Positions 8,518 to 17,144 of a stretch of DNA of 64,000 nt are shown here, in pieces; the first letter of the stretch is position 1, and each line of letters begins with the position of its first letter. The notes below the pieces were generated by a model that saw only the letters and a list, made by a program, of their open reading frames with translations, was not told the origin of the DNA and did not search any database. The translations under genes and the position numbers were made by a program. This stretch comes from Bacteroidia bacterium (GTDB taxonomy: Bacteria > Bacteroidota > Bacteroidia > Bacteroidales > Marinilabiliaceae), in assembly GCA_030526155.1 (NCBI GenBank), contig JAUNDI010000001.1:1-64000 (forward strand), read 5' to 3'.

Positions 8518-8970
8518 ATGCAGAAGGAACTCAAAGTATCCGCCATCAAAGACGGTACAGTAATAGATAGAATACCAGCAGAGAACCTCTTTAAGGTTAT
8601 CTCTATCCTAGGTCTCGAGCATATACCTAATCAGATAACTTTCGGTACTAACCTCGAAAGCCGTAAACTTGGTCGTAAGAGTATCATAAAGGTATCAGAT
8701 AAATTTTTCGAGGGTGACGAGATTAACAAAATTGCTCTCGTAGCTCCTCAGGCTAAACTTAACATCATTCGTAACTACGAGGTGGTAGAGAAGCATAATG
8801 TAGATGTGCCTGACGAGGTAATAGGGTACGTAAAGTGTATGAACCCTAAGTGCGTCACAAACCATCAGCCAATTACTACACGTTTCCGAGTGATAAGTAA
8901 GTCGCCTCTCGCTTTTCGTTGCCACTTCTGCGAGAAGACTACCAACGAAAATCAGATGGTCATTATTTAA
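8518..8970 (+). CDS. pyrI: Aspartate carbamoyltransferase regulatory subunit
   Basis: 150 residues, usual for PyrI. The N-terminal nucleotide-binding domain begins KELKVSAIKDGTVIDRIPA. The C-terminal zinc domain has four cysteines in CMNPKCVTN and FRCHFCEK. PyrI holds PyrB trimers in the allosteric holoenzyme and binds ATP/CTP. It lies 25 nt after pyrB. All key cysteines are present, so the enzyme should be the regulated E. coli-like class. Confidence 0.96.
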   Translation: MQKELKVSAIKDGTVIDRIPAENLFKVISILGLEHIPNQITFGTNLESRKLGRKSIIKVSDKFFEGDEINKIALVAPQAKLNIIRNYEVVEKHNVDVPDEVIGYVKCMNPKCVTNHQPITTRFRVISKSPLAFRCHFCEKTTNENQMVII

Positions 8971-8990
8971 TGCATAAACACTCATAGACT

Positions 8991-11570
8991 GTGCAAATCA
9001 AGGTAATATCAACACTATTATTAATATCATGCTGTGCCATTAGCTTAATGGCACAGCAGATTAACATTAAGAAGGTAGCTTCCCTTTTCGACGAGGGTAA
9101 GTACTCTGCCGTAATATCTACCCTCGAGCCTGCAATGGCAAAGAATGATCGTGATGCTAAGCAGAATTACTATCTCGGTGCATCATATATCATGTCGGGT
9201 GTCAATACAACAGAGGGTATCAGACGCCTAAAATATTCACAGGTTAAGGGCTTCTTCGCAGAGAGTCACTATTTCCTTGGCCTTGCATACCAATCTATAT
9301 ATGAGTATGAGCTAGCTCAGCAGTCGTACGAGAAGTATCTCAAGACATCTAAGTCTCATAAGTACGACTCCGAGTGCCAAAAGTATATAGAGCAATGTAC
9401 AGTCGCTATTCCTCTATCAAGCAAACTTTTTAAACTTAGGGTCATAGATAAGTACCATGTAGCTAAGGACTCCTCTCTTATGGTATATACCCCCTCTCGT
9501 GAGGTGGGCACTGTGGCGAGAAATAGTGCTTTCTTCGAGGATAATATCGACCCTAATGGTATCTTATATCGTACAGAGCGCGGCGATGCCGTATTCTTCT
9601 CTATGACTCCCGAGGGTGAGCAGTATGAGCACCTTTACAAGATGGAGCAGCTACTCGATGGCTGGGGCGAGGCATCTTTGTTAAATGGTTTGGCTACTAA
9701 TGCTAATGACAAGATGCCTGTCATGATGACCGATGGTACTACTCTCTATTTCTCTTCGGATAGACCAGGCGGACTAGGTGGTTGGGATATCTATCGTACC
9801 ACATATGATGCTGAGAATCGTACCTTCACTGAGCCTATAAATCTTGGTGTTCCTTTTAACTCTCCAGCGGACGATTATCTCTTCGTAGCTGATGAGTTCC
9901 GCAATAGGGCTTGGTTCACCTCAAACCGTGAGACCTCTACTGATAGTGTCATGGTATATGAGGTCCTTTGGGATAATAGTGTGATACGTAGCTTCGCTCA
10001 GTCGACCGACGAGATTCGAGAGTCTGCTGCACTGAAGATTGATGAGTCGCTCTCTCAGATGCGCAGAGATGCATATAATGCCTCGGCAACTACCCTAAAT
10101 GGTATGCGTGCCTCGGCCGCTAAGCAGTATAGCGTTACCGAACAAGAGGATAAGTTCAGATTCGCTATATGTGATACTTTGGTATATACTCAGTGGGAGC
10201 ACTTCCGTTCTGTAAATGCTATGCAGGAGTATCAGAAATTATTTGATATCCAGCATAGGCATGATAGTCTACAAAACCTTATGGCTAGTAAGCGTAAGGA
10301 GTTTATGGAGTTAAAGACAAATGAGCAGCGTAATGCCCAAATTGCCGAGGTACTAAAGATAGAGCGCGAGGTATATAGCCTTGAGGACCAAATAACGGAG
10401 CAAAGCGAGCGTGTGCGTAACATCGAGTTGGCTACCATCCAAAGTTTACTAGAGACGGGCGATTATATCCCTTTGTCATCCATAAAGCGTGCACCTCAGA
10501 AGGTATCTTTCGATTGGGACGACCTTCTAGTGGCATCAGATTATATAATGTATGATGAGGCCTACTTTGTAGATATGAAGACAGAGCGTGCCCCATTCTA
10601 CGCCACTGTATTTAATACTGCCGAGATAGAGGAGCTACAGAAGGCAGACGACCTATTGGCATGGGCGGGTATCATGCAGATAGAGATAGTGAAACTTCAA
10701 GAGAAGGTAATAAATGGCGAGTCGATGCCATTTAGAAAAGACGAACTATCTACCTCCGAGATACAAGAGCGTATCAATCTTCTTAATAGAGCATCCTTGA
10801 TGCTTCATAGTAATGCTTTGGAGCAGAAGTTTGATATATATGATGATAAATGTGAGCACCTCACTACTGGTCCGGATGCAATATCGGTAGATTATTCTGA
10901 GGTTAATGAGTTGCGAGCTAGTGCTGAGCGCGACTTTAGCCTTGTAGAGAATATCACGCTTGCCGATTCTGAAGATCAGTTTGCCAAGGCAGGTTTGCTA
11001 AAGAAGAGAGGTATAAAGACCCTCGAGGTTGCTATACATAGGTTGAGTAGTCATGTTGATGGCTCATTCCCACTGCCAAAGAGGGAGAAGATGGGCGACC
11101 CTCTTGCTAATACTATCAATTCTGTAGTAGGTGAGGCTCCAGCAAAGAAGGAACTTACTCCTATTGCCCCTGTAGAGGAGAAGTCGCCAGAAGAGGCTAC
11201 AGAGAAAGAGCAGTCTACCCCTGAGCAAGTAGAGACATCAAACAAGGCGAATGTAGCACCTATGGAGGAACCAAAAGAGGAGGCAAAAGAGGAGCCAAAG
11301 TCAGAGGTTAAGAAACCAGCAGTAGAGACCAAACCAGCAGCCGTTGCTAGTGGTAGGGTATTCCGCATTCAGCTAGGTGTATTCCGCAATAATCCTGATG
11401 CTAAGAAATTGGCTAAGGTGGGAGAGATATTTACTGAGCCTATACCAGCAAAGGGATTAGTAAAATACTTTGCAGGAAGTTACCCTACAAGAGAAGCAGC
11501 TACTGCCGATCTAGATAAAGTGCATAAGGCAGGCTTTGCCGGAGCCTTTGTAGTAGAGTTTAAGAAATAA
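8991..11570 (+). CDS. Exported TPR/PD40/SPOR-domain protein
   Basis: 859 residues starting at GTG 8991, 20 nt after pyrI; this start yields a proper signal peptide (MQIKVISTLLLISCCAISLMA), whereas the next ATG would destroy it. Tetratricopeptide-like helices (~25-140) are followed by PD40 propeller repeats (for example LYFSSDRPGGLGGWDIY), a long helical and charged region (~330-690), a Pro/Glu/Lys-rich linker (~700-780) and a C-terminal SPOR domain beginning FRIQLGVFRNN. SPOR domains bind denuded peptidoglycan at division sites, so a periplasmic, wall-associated location is likely. It shares its layout with the partial protein at 1-1752. The precise role is unknown. Confidence 0.82.
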   Translation: MQIKVISTLLLISCCAISLMAQQINIKKVASLFDEGKYSAVISTLEPAMAKNDRDAKQNYYLGASYIMSGVNTTEGIRRLKYSQVKGFFAESHYFLGLAYQSIYEYELAQQSYEKYLKTSKSHKYDSECQKYIEQCTVAIPLSSKLFKLRVIDKYHVAKDSSLMVYTPSREVGTVARNSAFFEDNIDPNGILYRTERGDAVFFSMTPEGEQYEHLYKMEQLLDGWGEASLLNGLATNANDKMPVMMTDGTTLYFSSDRPGGLGGWDIYRTTYDAENRTFTEPINLGVPFNSPADDYLFVADEFRNRAWFTSNRETSTDSVMVYEVLWDNSVIRSFAQSTDEIRESAALKIDESLSQMRRDAYNASATTLNGMRASAAKQYSVTEQEDKFRFAICDTLVYTQWEHFRSVNAMQEYQKLFDIQHRHDSLQNLMASKRKEFMELKTNEQRNAQIAEVLKIEREVYSLEDQITEQSERVRNIELATIQSLLETGDYIPLSSIKRAPQKVSFDWDDLLVASDYIMYDEAYFVDMKTERAPFYATVFNTAEIEELQKADDLLAWAGIMQIEIVKLQEKVINGESMPFRKDELSTSEIQERINLLNRASLMLHSNALEQKFDIYDDKCEHLTTGPDAISVDYSEVNELRASAERDFSLVENITLADSEDQFAKAGLLKKRGIKTLEVAIHRLSSHVDGSFPLPKREKMGDPLANTINSVVGEAPAKKELTPIAPVEEKSPEEATEKEQSTPEQVETSNKANVAPMEEPKEEAKEEPKSEVKKPAVETKPAAVASGRVFRIQLGVFRNNPDAKKLAKVGEIFTEPIPAKGLVKYFAGSYPTREAATADLDKVHKAGFAGAFVVEFKK

Positions 11571-11594
11571 TCTAACTATAAAAAACATAACGTT

Positions 11595-12047
11595 ATGACA
11601 TTTATTGAGCAGATTACAGAAGATATCAAAACAGCTATGAAGGCTCGCGATAGCAAAGCGCTAGAGGCACTTCGTGGTATTAAGAAGGAACTTATAGAGG
11701 CTCAGACCAAGGGCGCATCACACGAGCTCGCTGAGGCTGATATTATGAAGATTCTTCAAAAGATGGTAAAGCAACGTCAGGATTCAGCTCAACTCTATAC
11801 AGAGCAGAACCGTGCTGACCTTGCCGAGGAGGAGCTCTCACAAGCCGAGGTTATCAGCCGTTACTTGCCAAAGGCACTCTCACAAGAGGAGGTAGAAGAG
11901 GCCCTTAGAAAGATTATTGCCGAGGTAGGCGCCACATCCCCAAAAGACATGGGCAAAGTAATGGGCGTAGCTACAAAGCAATTCGCAGGCCGTGCCGACG
12001 GCAAAATGGTATCTGACCTCGTAAAGAGCCTTCTTGCACAGGGGTAA
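11595..12047 (+). CDS. GatB/YqeY domain protein
   Basis: 150 residues matching the YqeY family (a helical domain related to the tail of GatB, the tRNA amidotransferase subunit). Visible landmarks are IKTAMKARDSKALEALRGIK at the N-terminus, the SRYLPKALSQEEVEEALRKI block and MGKVMG...GRADGKMVSDLVK at the C-terminus. In Bacteroidota this gene usually neighbours ftsZ; here it faces ftsZ across the Ter island. Followed by a terminator. Confidence 0.93.
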   Translation: MTFIEQITEDIKTAMKARDSKALEALRGIKKELIEAQTKGASHELAEADIMKILQKMVKQRQDSAQLYTEQNRADLAEEELSQAEVISRYLPKALSQEEVEEALRKIIAEVGATSPKDMGKVMGVATKQFAGRADGKMVSDLVKSLLAQG

Positions 12048-12077
12048 AAATTATATACTATAACGTAGATAAGATAG

Positions 12078-12107
12078 GGTTGCTTCCGCATGGGGGCGAC
12101 CTTTTTT
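12078..12107 (+). terminator. Intrinsic terminator after the yqeY-like gene
   Basis: Ten-base-pair stem GGTTGCTTCC (12078-12087) with GGGGGCGACC (12092-12101), including G-U pairs, GCAT loop, then six T. Confidence 0.85.
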
Positions 12108-12361
12108 ATTAATTTATAGAGGGTGTATTATGTGGTTTATATATATATTGTTAGGTACAATTATTGCACCTAAGTCGTTTCTTTTATCCTATGTTGAATT
12201 CTTAATAAGTTTTAGATACTAGCCATGTGTTTTTAAACATTCTCTTTTTTTGTAAAAATTTAACCTAAACGCAACTAAACTTTTTTCTGTGCGTAAGAGT
12301 TAGTGTTTATATGAATTAATAACATTTCTATGGATATGAAAATTATAGATATAATTTTAAT

Positions 12362-12370
12362 GGGGGGGGG
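12362..12370 (+). repeat. Poly-G tract upstream of the Ter operon
   Basis: Nine consecutive G in an otherwise AT-rich leader, 114 nt before the first TerD start. Homopolymers of this length can slip during replication and vary promoter or leader geometry. Confidence 0.7.
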
Positions 12371-12400
12371 TAAATAACTTTCCTAAAATAAAATAAAATT

Positions 12401-12450
12401 ACGCTCAACGCGGTCTCCTCAGGGAGTACGCGTTGAGCGTTTCGTTTTGT
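12401..12450 (+). terminator. Hairpin/attenuator-like structure in the Ter operon leader
   Basis: Perfect 12-bp arms ACGCTCAACGCG (12401-12412) and CGCGTTGAGCGT (12429-12440), with a small inner stem (CTCC/GGAG), followed by TTTCGTTTTG. It looks like an intrinsic terminator but ends 43 nt before the first TerD start, so it either blocks incoming transcription or acts as an attenuator. Confidence 0.7.
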
Positions 12451-12483
12451 ATATGTAAATAAAAACTATAAATACGTTCAGCA

Positions 12484-13041
12484 ATGGCAATTAATTTACA
12501 AAAGGGCCAACGAATAGAGATTGGCTTGCAGAAGGTTGGCGTTGGGTTGGGATGGGATCCTAACCAAGGTACTGGGTATGACTTTGACCTTGATGCATCT
12601 GCATTTATGCTCGGCGAGAACAAGAAACTTCCTGCAGACGAGTTTTTCGTATTCTACAATAATCAGAAATCACCAGATGGTGCGGTCGAGTCTTCAGGTG
12701 ATGATTTGACTGGCGGCAATAGCGATGGTGATGACGAGACATTGACTGTAGAACTTTCGAAAGTTGACCCAAAGATTCAAGAGATTGTCTTTACAGTCAC
12801 TATCCATGAAGCAGAGCAACGTAAGCAGAATTTTGGACAGGTTCACAACTCTTTCATTCGTATATACAATGCGCTCACTAACGAAGAGATTGCTAAATAC
12901 GAACTTGAAGAGGATTTCTCAATTGAAACTGCAGTTGAATTCGGACGTTTGTATCGCCGTGGTGGAGAATGGAAGTTTGAAGCTATGGGCATTGGGTACA
13001 AAGGCGGTTTACAGTATTTTGTGGATAAATACATAGGATAA
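12484..13041 (+). CDS. TerD-family calcium-binding stress protein
   Basis: 185 residues of the TerD/TerE/CABP family (tellurite resistance and general stress proteins). The N-terminus MAINLQKGQRIEIG, the acidic DFDLDAS block (residues 33-39) and the calcium-site loop GDDLTGGNSDGDDE (72-85) are intact, as are FGRLYRRGGEWKFEAMGIG and the C-terminal strand. These proteins bind two calcium ions and act at the inner face of the membrane in Ter systems. It is the first gene of the island operon and the only close complete copy; a decayed paralogue follows 3 nt downstream. Confidence 0.95.
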   Translation: MAINLQKGQRIEIGLQKVGVGLGWDPNQGTGYDFDLDASAFMLGENKKLPADEFFVFYNNQKSPDGAVESSGDDLTGGNSDGDDETLTVELSKVDPKIQEIVFTVTIHEAEQRKQNFGQVHNSFIRIYNALTNEEIAKYELEEDFSIETAVEFGRLYRRGGEWKFEAMGIGYKGGLQYFVDKYIG

Positions 13042-13044
13042 TCT

Positions 13045-13610
13045 ATGGACATTAACTTAGTAAAGGGGTAACGAGTAGAGATAGGGCCTTCTAAACTAAT
13101 TGTAGAATTAGGATGGATGGTTGATCCAAGGGCACCCCCACCTTACAATCTTGATGCTTCGACTTTCCTTTTGCAAGAGGATGGGGAAATTGGAGAAGAA
13201 GATTTTGTGTTTACGGATCTTGTAAATTGGTTGAATCCCCAGATGGGAAACGCCCTATATCTGCAGATGGTAGCGTATTTGGGGCTGTCGACGATCTTGG
13301 CAATGATGACGATGATGAAGTAGAGGGAAATGAGGCTATAGAAGTCAATCTATCCAAAACAAGTCCCAATGTTCGTCAGATTCTGTTTGCCGCTAGTATT
13401 TATTGGGAATCAGGCGTGGCTAGTGCCAAATATAATTTTGGGCAAGTACATAATGCATACATCCTTATAAAGAACGCTATTACAGAGGAAGAAATATTGC
13501 GATATGACTTGGGTGAAGTTTTTTCAGAAAAAGGTGTTGAATTTGGAAGGTTGTATAGGCATAATGGGACTTGGAAAATTGAGGCTATCGGCATATACAG
13601 ATGGCCTTGA
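13045..13610 (+). pseudogene. Decayed terD paralogue (nonsense plus frameshift)
   Basis: Starts at ATG 13045 with MDINLVKG and then meets TAA at 13069-13071, exactly where the intact neighbour has the Gln of KGQR (one C-to-T change). Reading continues in the same frame as a TerD-like sequence (YNLDASTFLLQEDG...EEDFVF) until about 13215-13228. There the homology moves to another frame and continues ESPDGKRP...NFGQVHNAYILIKNAI...EFGRLYRHNGTWKIEAIGI to the stop at 13608-13610. Two independent lesions argue for a pseudogene rather than a programmed shift. Its divergence from the upstream copy suggests an old duplicate. Confidence 0.88.
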
Positions 13611-13649
13611 ACCTATATGTAGAAAGTACGCTTCAAATTTATGTAAGAT

Positions 13650-14321
13650 ATGGCAATAAGACTAGAAAAAGGTCAGCGAATCAACCTTGAAAAAAATAAT
13701 GGTTCGAAACTAACAAACTTCTGTGTTGGTTGTAATTGGGGTGCGGTTGTAAAACCTGCATTTTTCGGGCTGACATCAAAGACTGTCGACGTAGATCTTG
13801 ATCTGAGTTGTTTGATGTTTGACGACGAAGGCAAGGTGTGCGATCACATTTATTCGCCTCTGTATCGCTTTGGCGACAAAAACATCGGTCTCCCTAATGG
13901 AAAGGTAGACTCGATGGACTATGCTCTTCATCACACAGGAGATGACACTACTGGAGACACTGACGGCGACGATGGTCTGGACAATGAAATCATAACTGTT
14001 GATCTCGCGCGAGTTAATTCAAAGATTAACTCAATCGTCTTCTTCTTGAACATATACAACAATGAAGACTTCCAGGGTGACTTCTCAGAAATTCCTTACG
14101 CATCTATTCGAATGTACGAGGGAACGCCTTCAAAAGTAAATGAAGTCTTTGCTTCGTATGACGTTGCTACAAAGGAAAACTGTCGTGGCATGAGAGCTTT
14201 AATAATGGGCAAACTTTATAGGCGCAATGGAGAATGGAAGTTTGCTGCAATCGGCGATGCATTTGAAGACAAGAACATCGTAATGACAATTGGACGTGTA
14301 ATCAAAGACTATTCAAAATAA
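13650..14321 (+). CDS. TerD-family protein, longer variant
   Basis: 223 residues. It opens like TerD (MAIRLEKGQRINLEKNN) and keeps the calcium-type blocks DVDLDLSCLMFDDEG and HTGDDTTGDTDGDDG, plus the closing MGKLYRRNGEWKFAAIGD. It differs from the 185-residue protein by insertions around residues 20-60 and 100-130, as in the more divergent TerZ/TerF-like members. It lies 39 nt after the decayed copy and 6 nt before the first vWA gene, in one operon. Confidence 0.9.
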   Translation: MAIRLEKGQRINLEKNNGSKLTNFCVGCNWGAVVKPAFFGLTSKTVDVDLDLSCLMFDDEGKVCDHIYSPLYRFGDKNIGLPNGKVDSMDYALHHTGDDTTGDTDGDDGLDNEIITVDLARVNSKINSIVFFLNIYNNEDFQGDFSEIPYASIRMYEGTPSKVNEVFASYDVATKENCRGMRALIMGKLYRRNGEWKFAAIGDAFEDKNIVMTIGRVIKDYSK

Positions 14322-14327
14322 TCAGTT

Positions 14328-14966
14328 ATGAGAAGACTCCCAGTTTATTTATTGCTGGACTGTTCGGGCTCAATGTATGGCGAGCCAATTGAAGCAGTCA
14401 AAAACGGAGTGCAGGTGCTAGTTTCTACGCTCCGACAGGATCCGTATGCTCTAGAAACTGCGTACTTGAGCATCATTACCTTTGATAGTAATGCGCAACA
14501 GGTCGCACCTCTCACAGAACTATCGGCATTCCAGCAGCCAAACATTCAGGCAAATGGTTGTACATCTCTTGGCGCGGCTCTCACGTTGCTCGCTCAGCGA
14601 GTTGATCAAGAGGTAACAAAAACAACTCCGAACCAAAAGGGTGATTGGAAGCCATTGGTTTTCATCATGACTGATGGTGAGCCTACTGACGACTTAAATA
14701 AAGGTCTTGTAGAGTTCAAGAAACGGAAGTTCGGCATGGTTGTAGCTTGTGCTGCAGGTGTAGGTGCTAACACAGACACTCTGAAAAAGATCACAGAGTG
14801 CGTTGTGTCATTAGATACTGCTGACAGTGCAACAATCAAGTCCTTCTTCAAGTGGGTTTCAGCATCTGTTAGTGCTGGTAGCATGAAAGTCGAAGATACG
14901 GGAACAGACGTCGGTTCTCTTAACGAGTTGCCACCACCTCCTCCAGAAGTGAATATTGTTGTTTAA
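14328..14966 (+). CDS. vWA domain protein, TerY-like (1)
   Basis: 212 residues forming one von Willebrand A domain. The metal-ion-dependent adhesion site is intact: D11-x-S-G-S15 in LLDCSGSMYGEP, the threonine in NGCTSLGAAL and MTDGEPTDD. TerY proteins are the vWA members of Ter operons and occur next to a PP2C phosphatase and a kinase, as here. The C-terminal tail ends PPPPPEVNIVV, and the second TerY (15426-16064) ends with nearly the same tail, suggesting a docking peptide. No signal peptide, so cytosolic. Confidence 0.9.
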   Translation: MRRLPVYLLLDCSGSMYGEPIEAVKNGVQVLVSTLRQDPYALETAYLSIITFDSNAQQVAPLTELSAFQQPNIQANGCTSLGAALTLLAQRVDQEVTKTTPNQKGDWKPLVFIMTDGEPTDDLNKGLVEFKKRKFGMVVACAAGVGANTDTLKKITECVVSLDTADSATIKSFFKWVSASVSAGSMKVEDTGTDVGSLNELPPPPPEVNIVV

Positions 14967-14982
14967 TTCAAATCTAACTTTC

Positions 14983-15363
14983 ATGAAAACACTAGATCAA
15001 TTAAAGAAAGAACTGTTGGATGATGGCGTCATAGACGCTGCAGAAGTTAAAGAGCTTGAAGACGTTCTTTATGCTGATGGCTCTATTGATACTGAAGAAG
15101 CAGAGTTCTTATTTGAACTCAATGACGCTGTAAGTGGCAAGGCTAATGATGCAAGTTGGAATGCACTCTTCGTAAGAGCCATTTGCGACTATCTTCTTTG
15201 CGATGAGAAGACTATTGGTGTGATTGATGACGACGAGGCTGCATGGCTTGTAACAAAGATAGGTGCAGACGGACAAGTTGATGGAGTAGAGAAAGAATTA
15301 TTATCTGCTATTAAATCAAAAGCAAAATCATTCCCAGCAAGCTTAGACGCGTTACTTAAGTAA
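14983..15363 (+). CDS. Small TerB-like helical protein
   Basis: 126 residues from ATG 14983 (MKTLDQLKKELLDDGVIDAAE), 16 nt after the vWA gene; the frame is open a little further upstream but without residues that belong. All-helical and acidic with repeated D-G-x-I/V-D turns (LDDGVIDAAE, ADGSIDTEEAEF, ADGQVDGVEKE). These recall the acidic metal-binding helical repeats of TerB-family proteins and EF-hand-like loops. TerB is a membrane-inner-face scaffold of Ter complexes. Family assignment is by pattern and context. Confidence 0.65.
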   Translation: MKTLDQLKKELLDDGVIDAAEVKELEDVLYADGSIDTEEAEFLFELNDAVSGKANDASWNALFVRAICDYLLCDEKTIGVIDDDEAAWLVTKIGADGQVDGVEKELLSAIKSKAKSFPASLDALLK

Positions 15364-15383
15364 ACGGAAACGAAAAACAACTG

Positions 15384-15410
15384 TAGTGAGGACTCTTGTA
15401 GTTCTCACTA
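15384..15410 (+). other. RNA hairpin between terB-like gene and second vWA gene
   Basis: Ten-base arms TAGTGAGGAC (15384-15393) and GTTCTCACTA (15401-15410), one G-U pair, 7-nt loop. It lacks a T run, so it is more likely an mRNA stabiliser or processing site than a terminator. Confidence 0.55.
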
Positions 15411-15425
15411 TCTTAAAAGAAAAAG

Positions 15426-16064
15426 ATGGCACGTAGATTACCAGTATATCTTTTGATAGATACATCAGGCTCAATGAAAGGAGAACCTATAGAGTCTGTA
15501 AAGGTTGGCATAGATACAATGTTAAGTACATTGCGAAATGATCCTTATGCTTTGGAAACGGTTAATATCAGTATCATTACTTATGATAAAGATGTCAACC
15601 AGCTACTGCCACTAACACCAATAGACGAGTTGCAAATGCCAGATATTACCACTCCAGATAGTGGCCCAACGCACATGGGTGCAGCTCTTGAAATGCTACT
15701 TGAAAAAGTAGACAAAGAGGTTAACAAGGGGACTCCAACGCAAAAAGGAGATTGGATGCCGTTGCTATTCTTAATGACTGATGGAAAGCCATCAGACACT
15801 CTGGCTTTTAATGCAGTAGTTCCGAAAGTGAAGAATAGTCCTTTTGCGACAGTTGTCTGTTGTGCTGCGGGACCCAAAGCTAAAACAGAAGAGCTAAAAC
15901 AGCTGACGGACAAGGTGTATCAGATAGACACTCTTGACAATGCTACTCTTATGAAATTCTTTAAGTGGGTTAGTGGTATCATTGGCGAAGGAAACAAGTC
16001 GATGGGAGCCACTGATGAGATGGTTTTGCCGCCTCCACCAGAAGAAGTGAATGTGATAATTTAG
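15426..16064 (+). CDS. vWA domain protein, TerY-like (2)
   Basis: 212 residues, the same length as the vWA protein at 14328-14966 and clearly its paralogue. MIDAS residues D12-T-S-G-S in LLIDTSGSMKGEP, a threonine in SGPTHMGAAL and LMTDGKPSDT are present. The tail ends PPPPEEVNVII, like the first TerY. A 62-nt spacer with a stable hairpin separates it from the TerB-like gene. Confidence 0.9.
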   Translation: MARRLPVYLLIDTSGSMKGEPIESVKVGIDTMLSTLRNDPYALETVNISIITYDKDVNQLLPLTPIDELQMPDITTPDSGPTHMGAALEMLLEKVDKEVNKGTPTQKGDWMPLLFLMTDGKPSDTLAFNAVVPKVKNSPFATVVCCAAGPKAKTEELKQLTDKVYQIDTLDNATLMKFFKWVSGIIGEGNKSMGATDEMVLPPPPEEVNVII

Positions 16065-16093
16065 ATTCCAATTAAGCCAAAAATATAAGAACT

Positions 16094-17140
16094 ATGAGAA
16101 GATTACCGATATACTTTCTAGTGGACGTATCAGAGTCTATGGTAGGCGAACCTATCGAACAGGTGCAGAAGGGAATGCGTACAATCATTCAAGAGTTACG
16201 TGTCGATCCATATGCCTTAGAAACTGCATTTGTATCAGTAATTGCATTTGCAGGTAAAGCTAAGAGTCTTTCGCTATTGACAGAACTATATAAGTTCTAT
16301 CCTCCTGTATTCCCAATTGGAGGCGGAACTTCATTGGGGGCTGCGTTGGAATATCTCATGGATGACATGGATCGCTCCCTTCAGAAGACTACTGTTGACA
16401 TGAAAGGAGATTGGAAACCAATAGTATTTTTATTTACAGATGGAACTCCAACGGATGATACTGCCAAGGCTTTTGCTAGATGGAATGCCAAATATCGCAA
16501 GAGTTGCAATTTGGTGGCTATCTCTATTGGTGATAATGTTGACACTCACATCCTTGGTCAAATATCTGACAATGTCCTTCTGTTGAAGGAAACAGATGCG
16601 GAGTCATTTACAAAATTCTTCAAATGGGTAACAGCTTCCATCAAAGCTACTAGCGTTTCCGTTTCCGATTATTCTAATGATGACGTTCAGTTAGCACCAA
16701 CTAATGGTATTAATCTCGAAAAGGTTGATACGACTATACATTGTAAGGTTGATGAGAATTTTGCTGTGCTACTCGGTAAATGCCAGACTACTAATAAGAG
16801 CTATCTCATTAAGTATCGCCGCAGATTTGTAAATTTTGAAGACATCTCTAATTTATTAAATGGTGGGTTCGGTCTTATAGGTGCATATCCGATAGACGAA
16901 AAGGATTATGGTGAACTTTCTTTGTCTGGTGCTTCTGCTCCATACATAAATACTAGTATTCTTCGTGGCGTACCTACATGCCCATGTTGTGGAAATCAAT
17001 TAGGGTTGGTTATCTGCGAGTGTGGCAATTTATTCTGTGCAGGAGACAATTCGAACACCCATTGTCCTTGGTGTGGCACGGAAGGAGTGTTATCTGCCAT
17101 CGAAGGTGACGGAATGAATGTAACACGAACAAGAGGATAA
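16094..17140 (+). CDS. vWA protein with C-terminal zinc-ribbon (TerY with TerY-C)
   Basis: 348 residues: a vWA domain (~1-200; MIDAS in LVDVSESMVGEP with D11, T in GGGTSLGAAL and FTDGTPTDD), then an ~75-residue linker domain, then a cysteine-rich end with CPCCG, CECGNLFC and HCPWCG. This matches the TerY-C metal-binding module described for TerY in TerY-P triads. The next gene, a PP2C phosphatase, begins 4 nt later and a kinase follows it, completing the triad. The protein probably bridges metal status and the phosphorylation pair; this is inference from the family. Confidence 0.9.
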   Translation: MRRLPIYFLVDVSESMVGEPIEQVQKGMRTIIQELRVDPYALETAFVSVIAFAGKAKSLSLLTELYKFYPPVFPIGGGTSLGAALEYLMDDMDRSLQKTTVDMKGDWKPIVFLFTDGTPTDDTAKAFARWNAKYRKSCNLVAISIGDNVDTHILGQISDNVLLLKETDAESFTKFFKWVTASIKATSVSVSDYSNDDVQLAPTNGINLEKVDTTIHCKVDENFAVLLGKCQTTNKSYLIKYRRRFVNFEDISNLLNGGFGLIGAYPIDEKDYGELSLSGASAPYINTSILRGVPTCPCCGNQLGLVICECGNLFCAGDNSNTHCPWCGTEGVLSAIEGDGMNVTRTRG

Positions 17141-17144
17141 TAAT

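Larger units (their letters stand above)
12048..12483. other. 436-nt AT-rich gap before the Ter operon
   Basis: Holds the yqeY terminator, an AT-rich stretch with no coding frame, a run of nine G (12362-12370) and a perfect 12-bp hairpin (12401-12440). I found no clear TAnnTTTG promoter, so the Ter operon promoter is not identified. Confidence 0.7.

Noticed and set aside
13117..13323. A separate small gene of 68 codons
   Set aside because: Its first half is TerD-like in the same frame as the decayed copy that starts at 13045; it is a fragment of that pseudogene.
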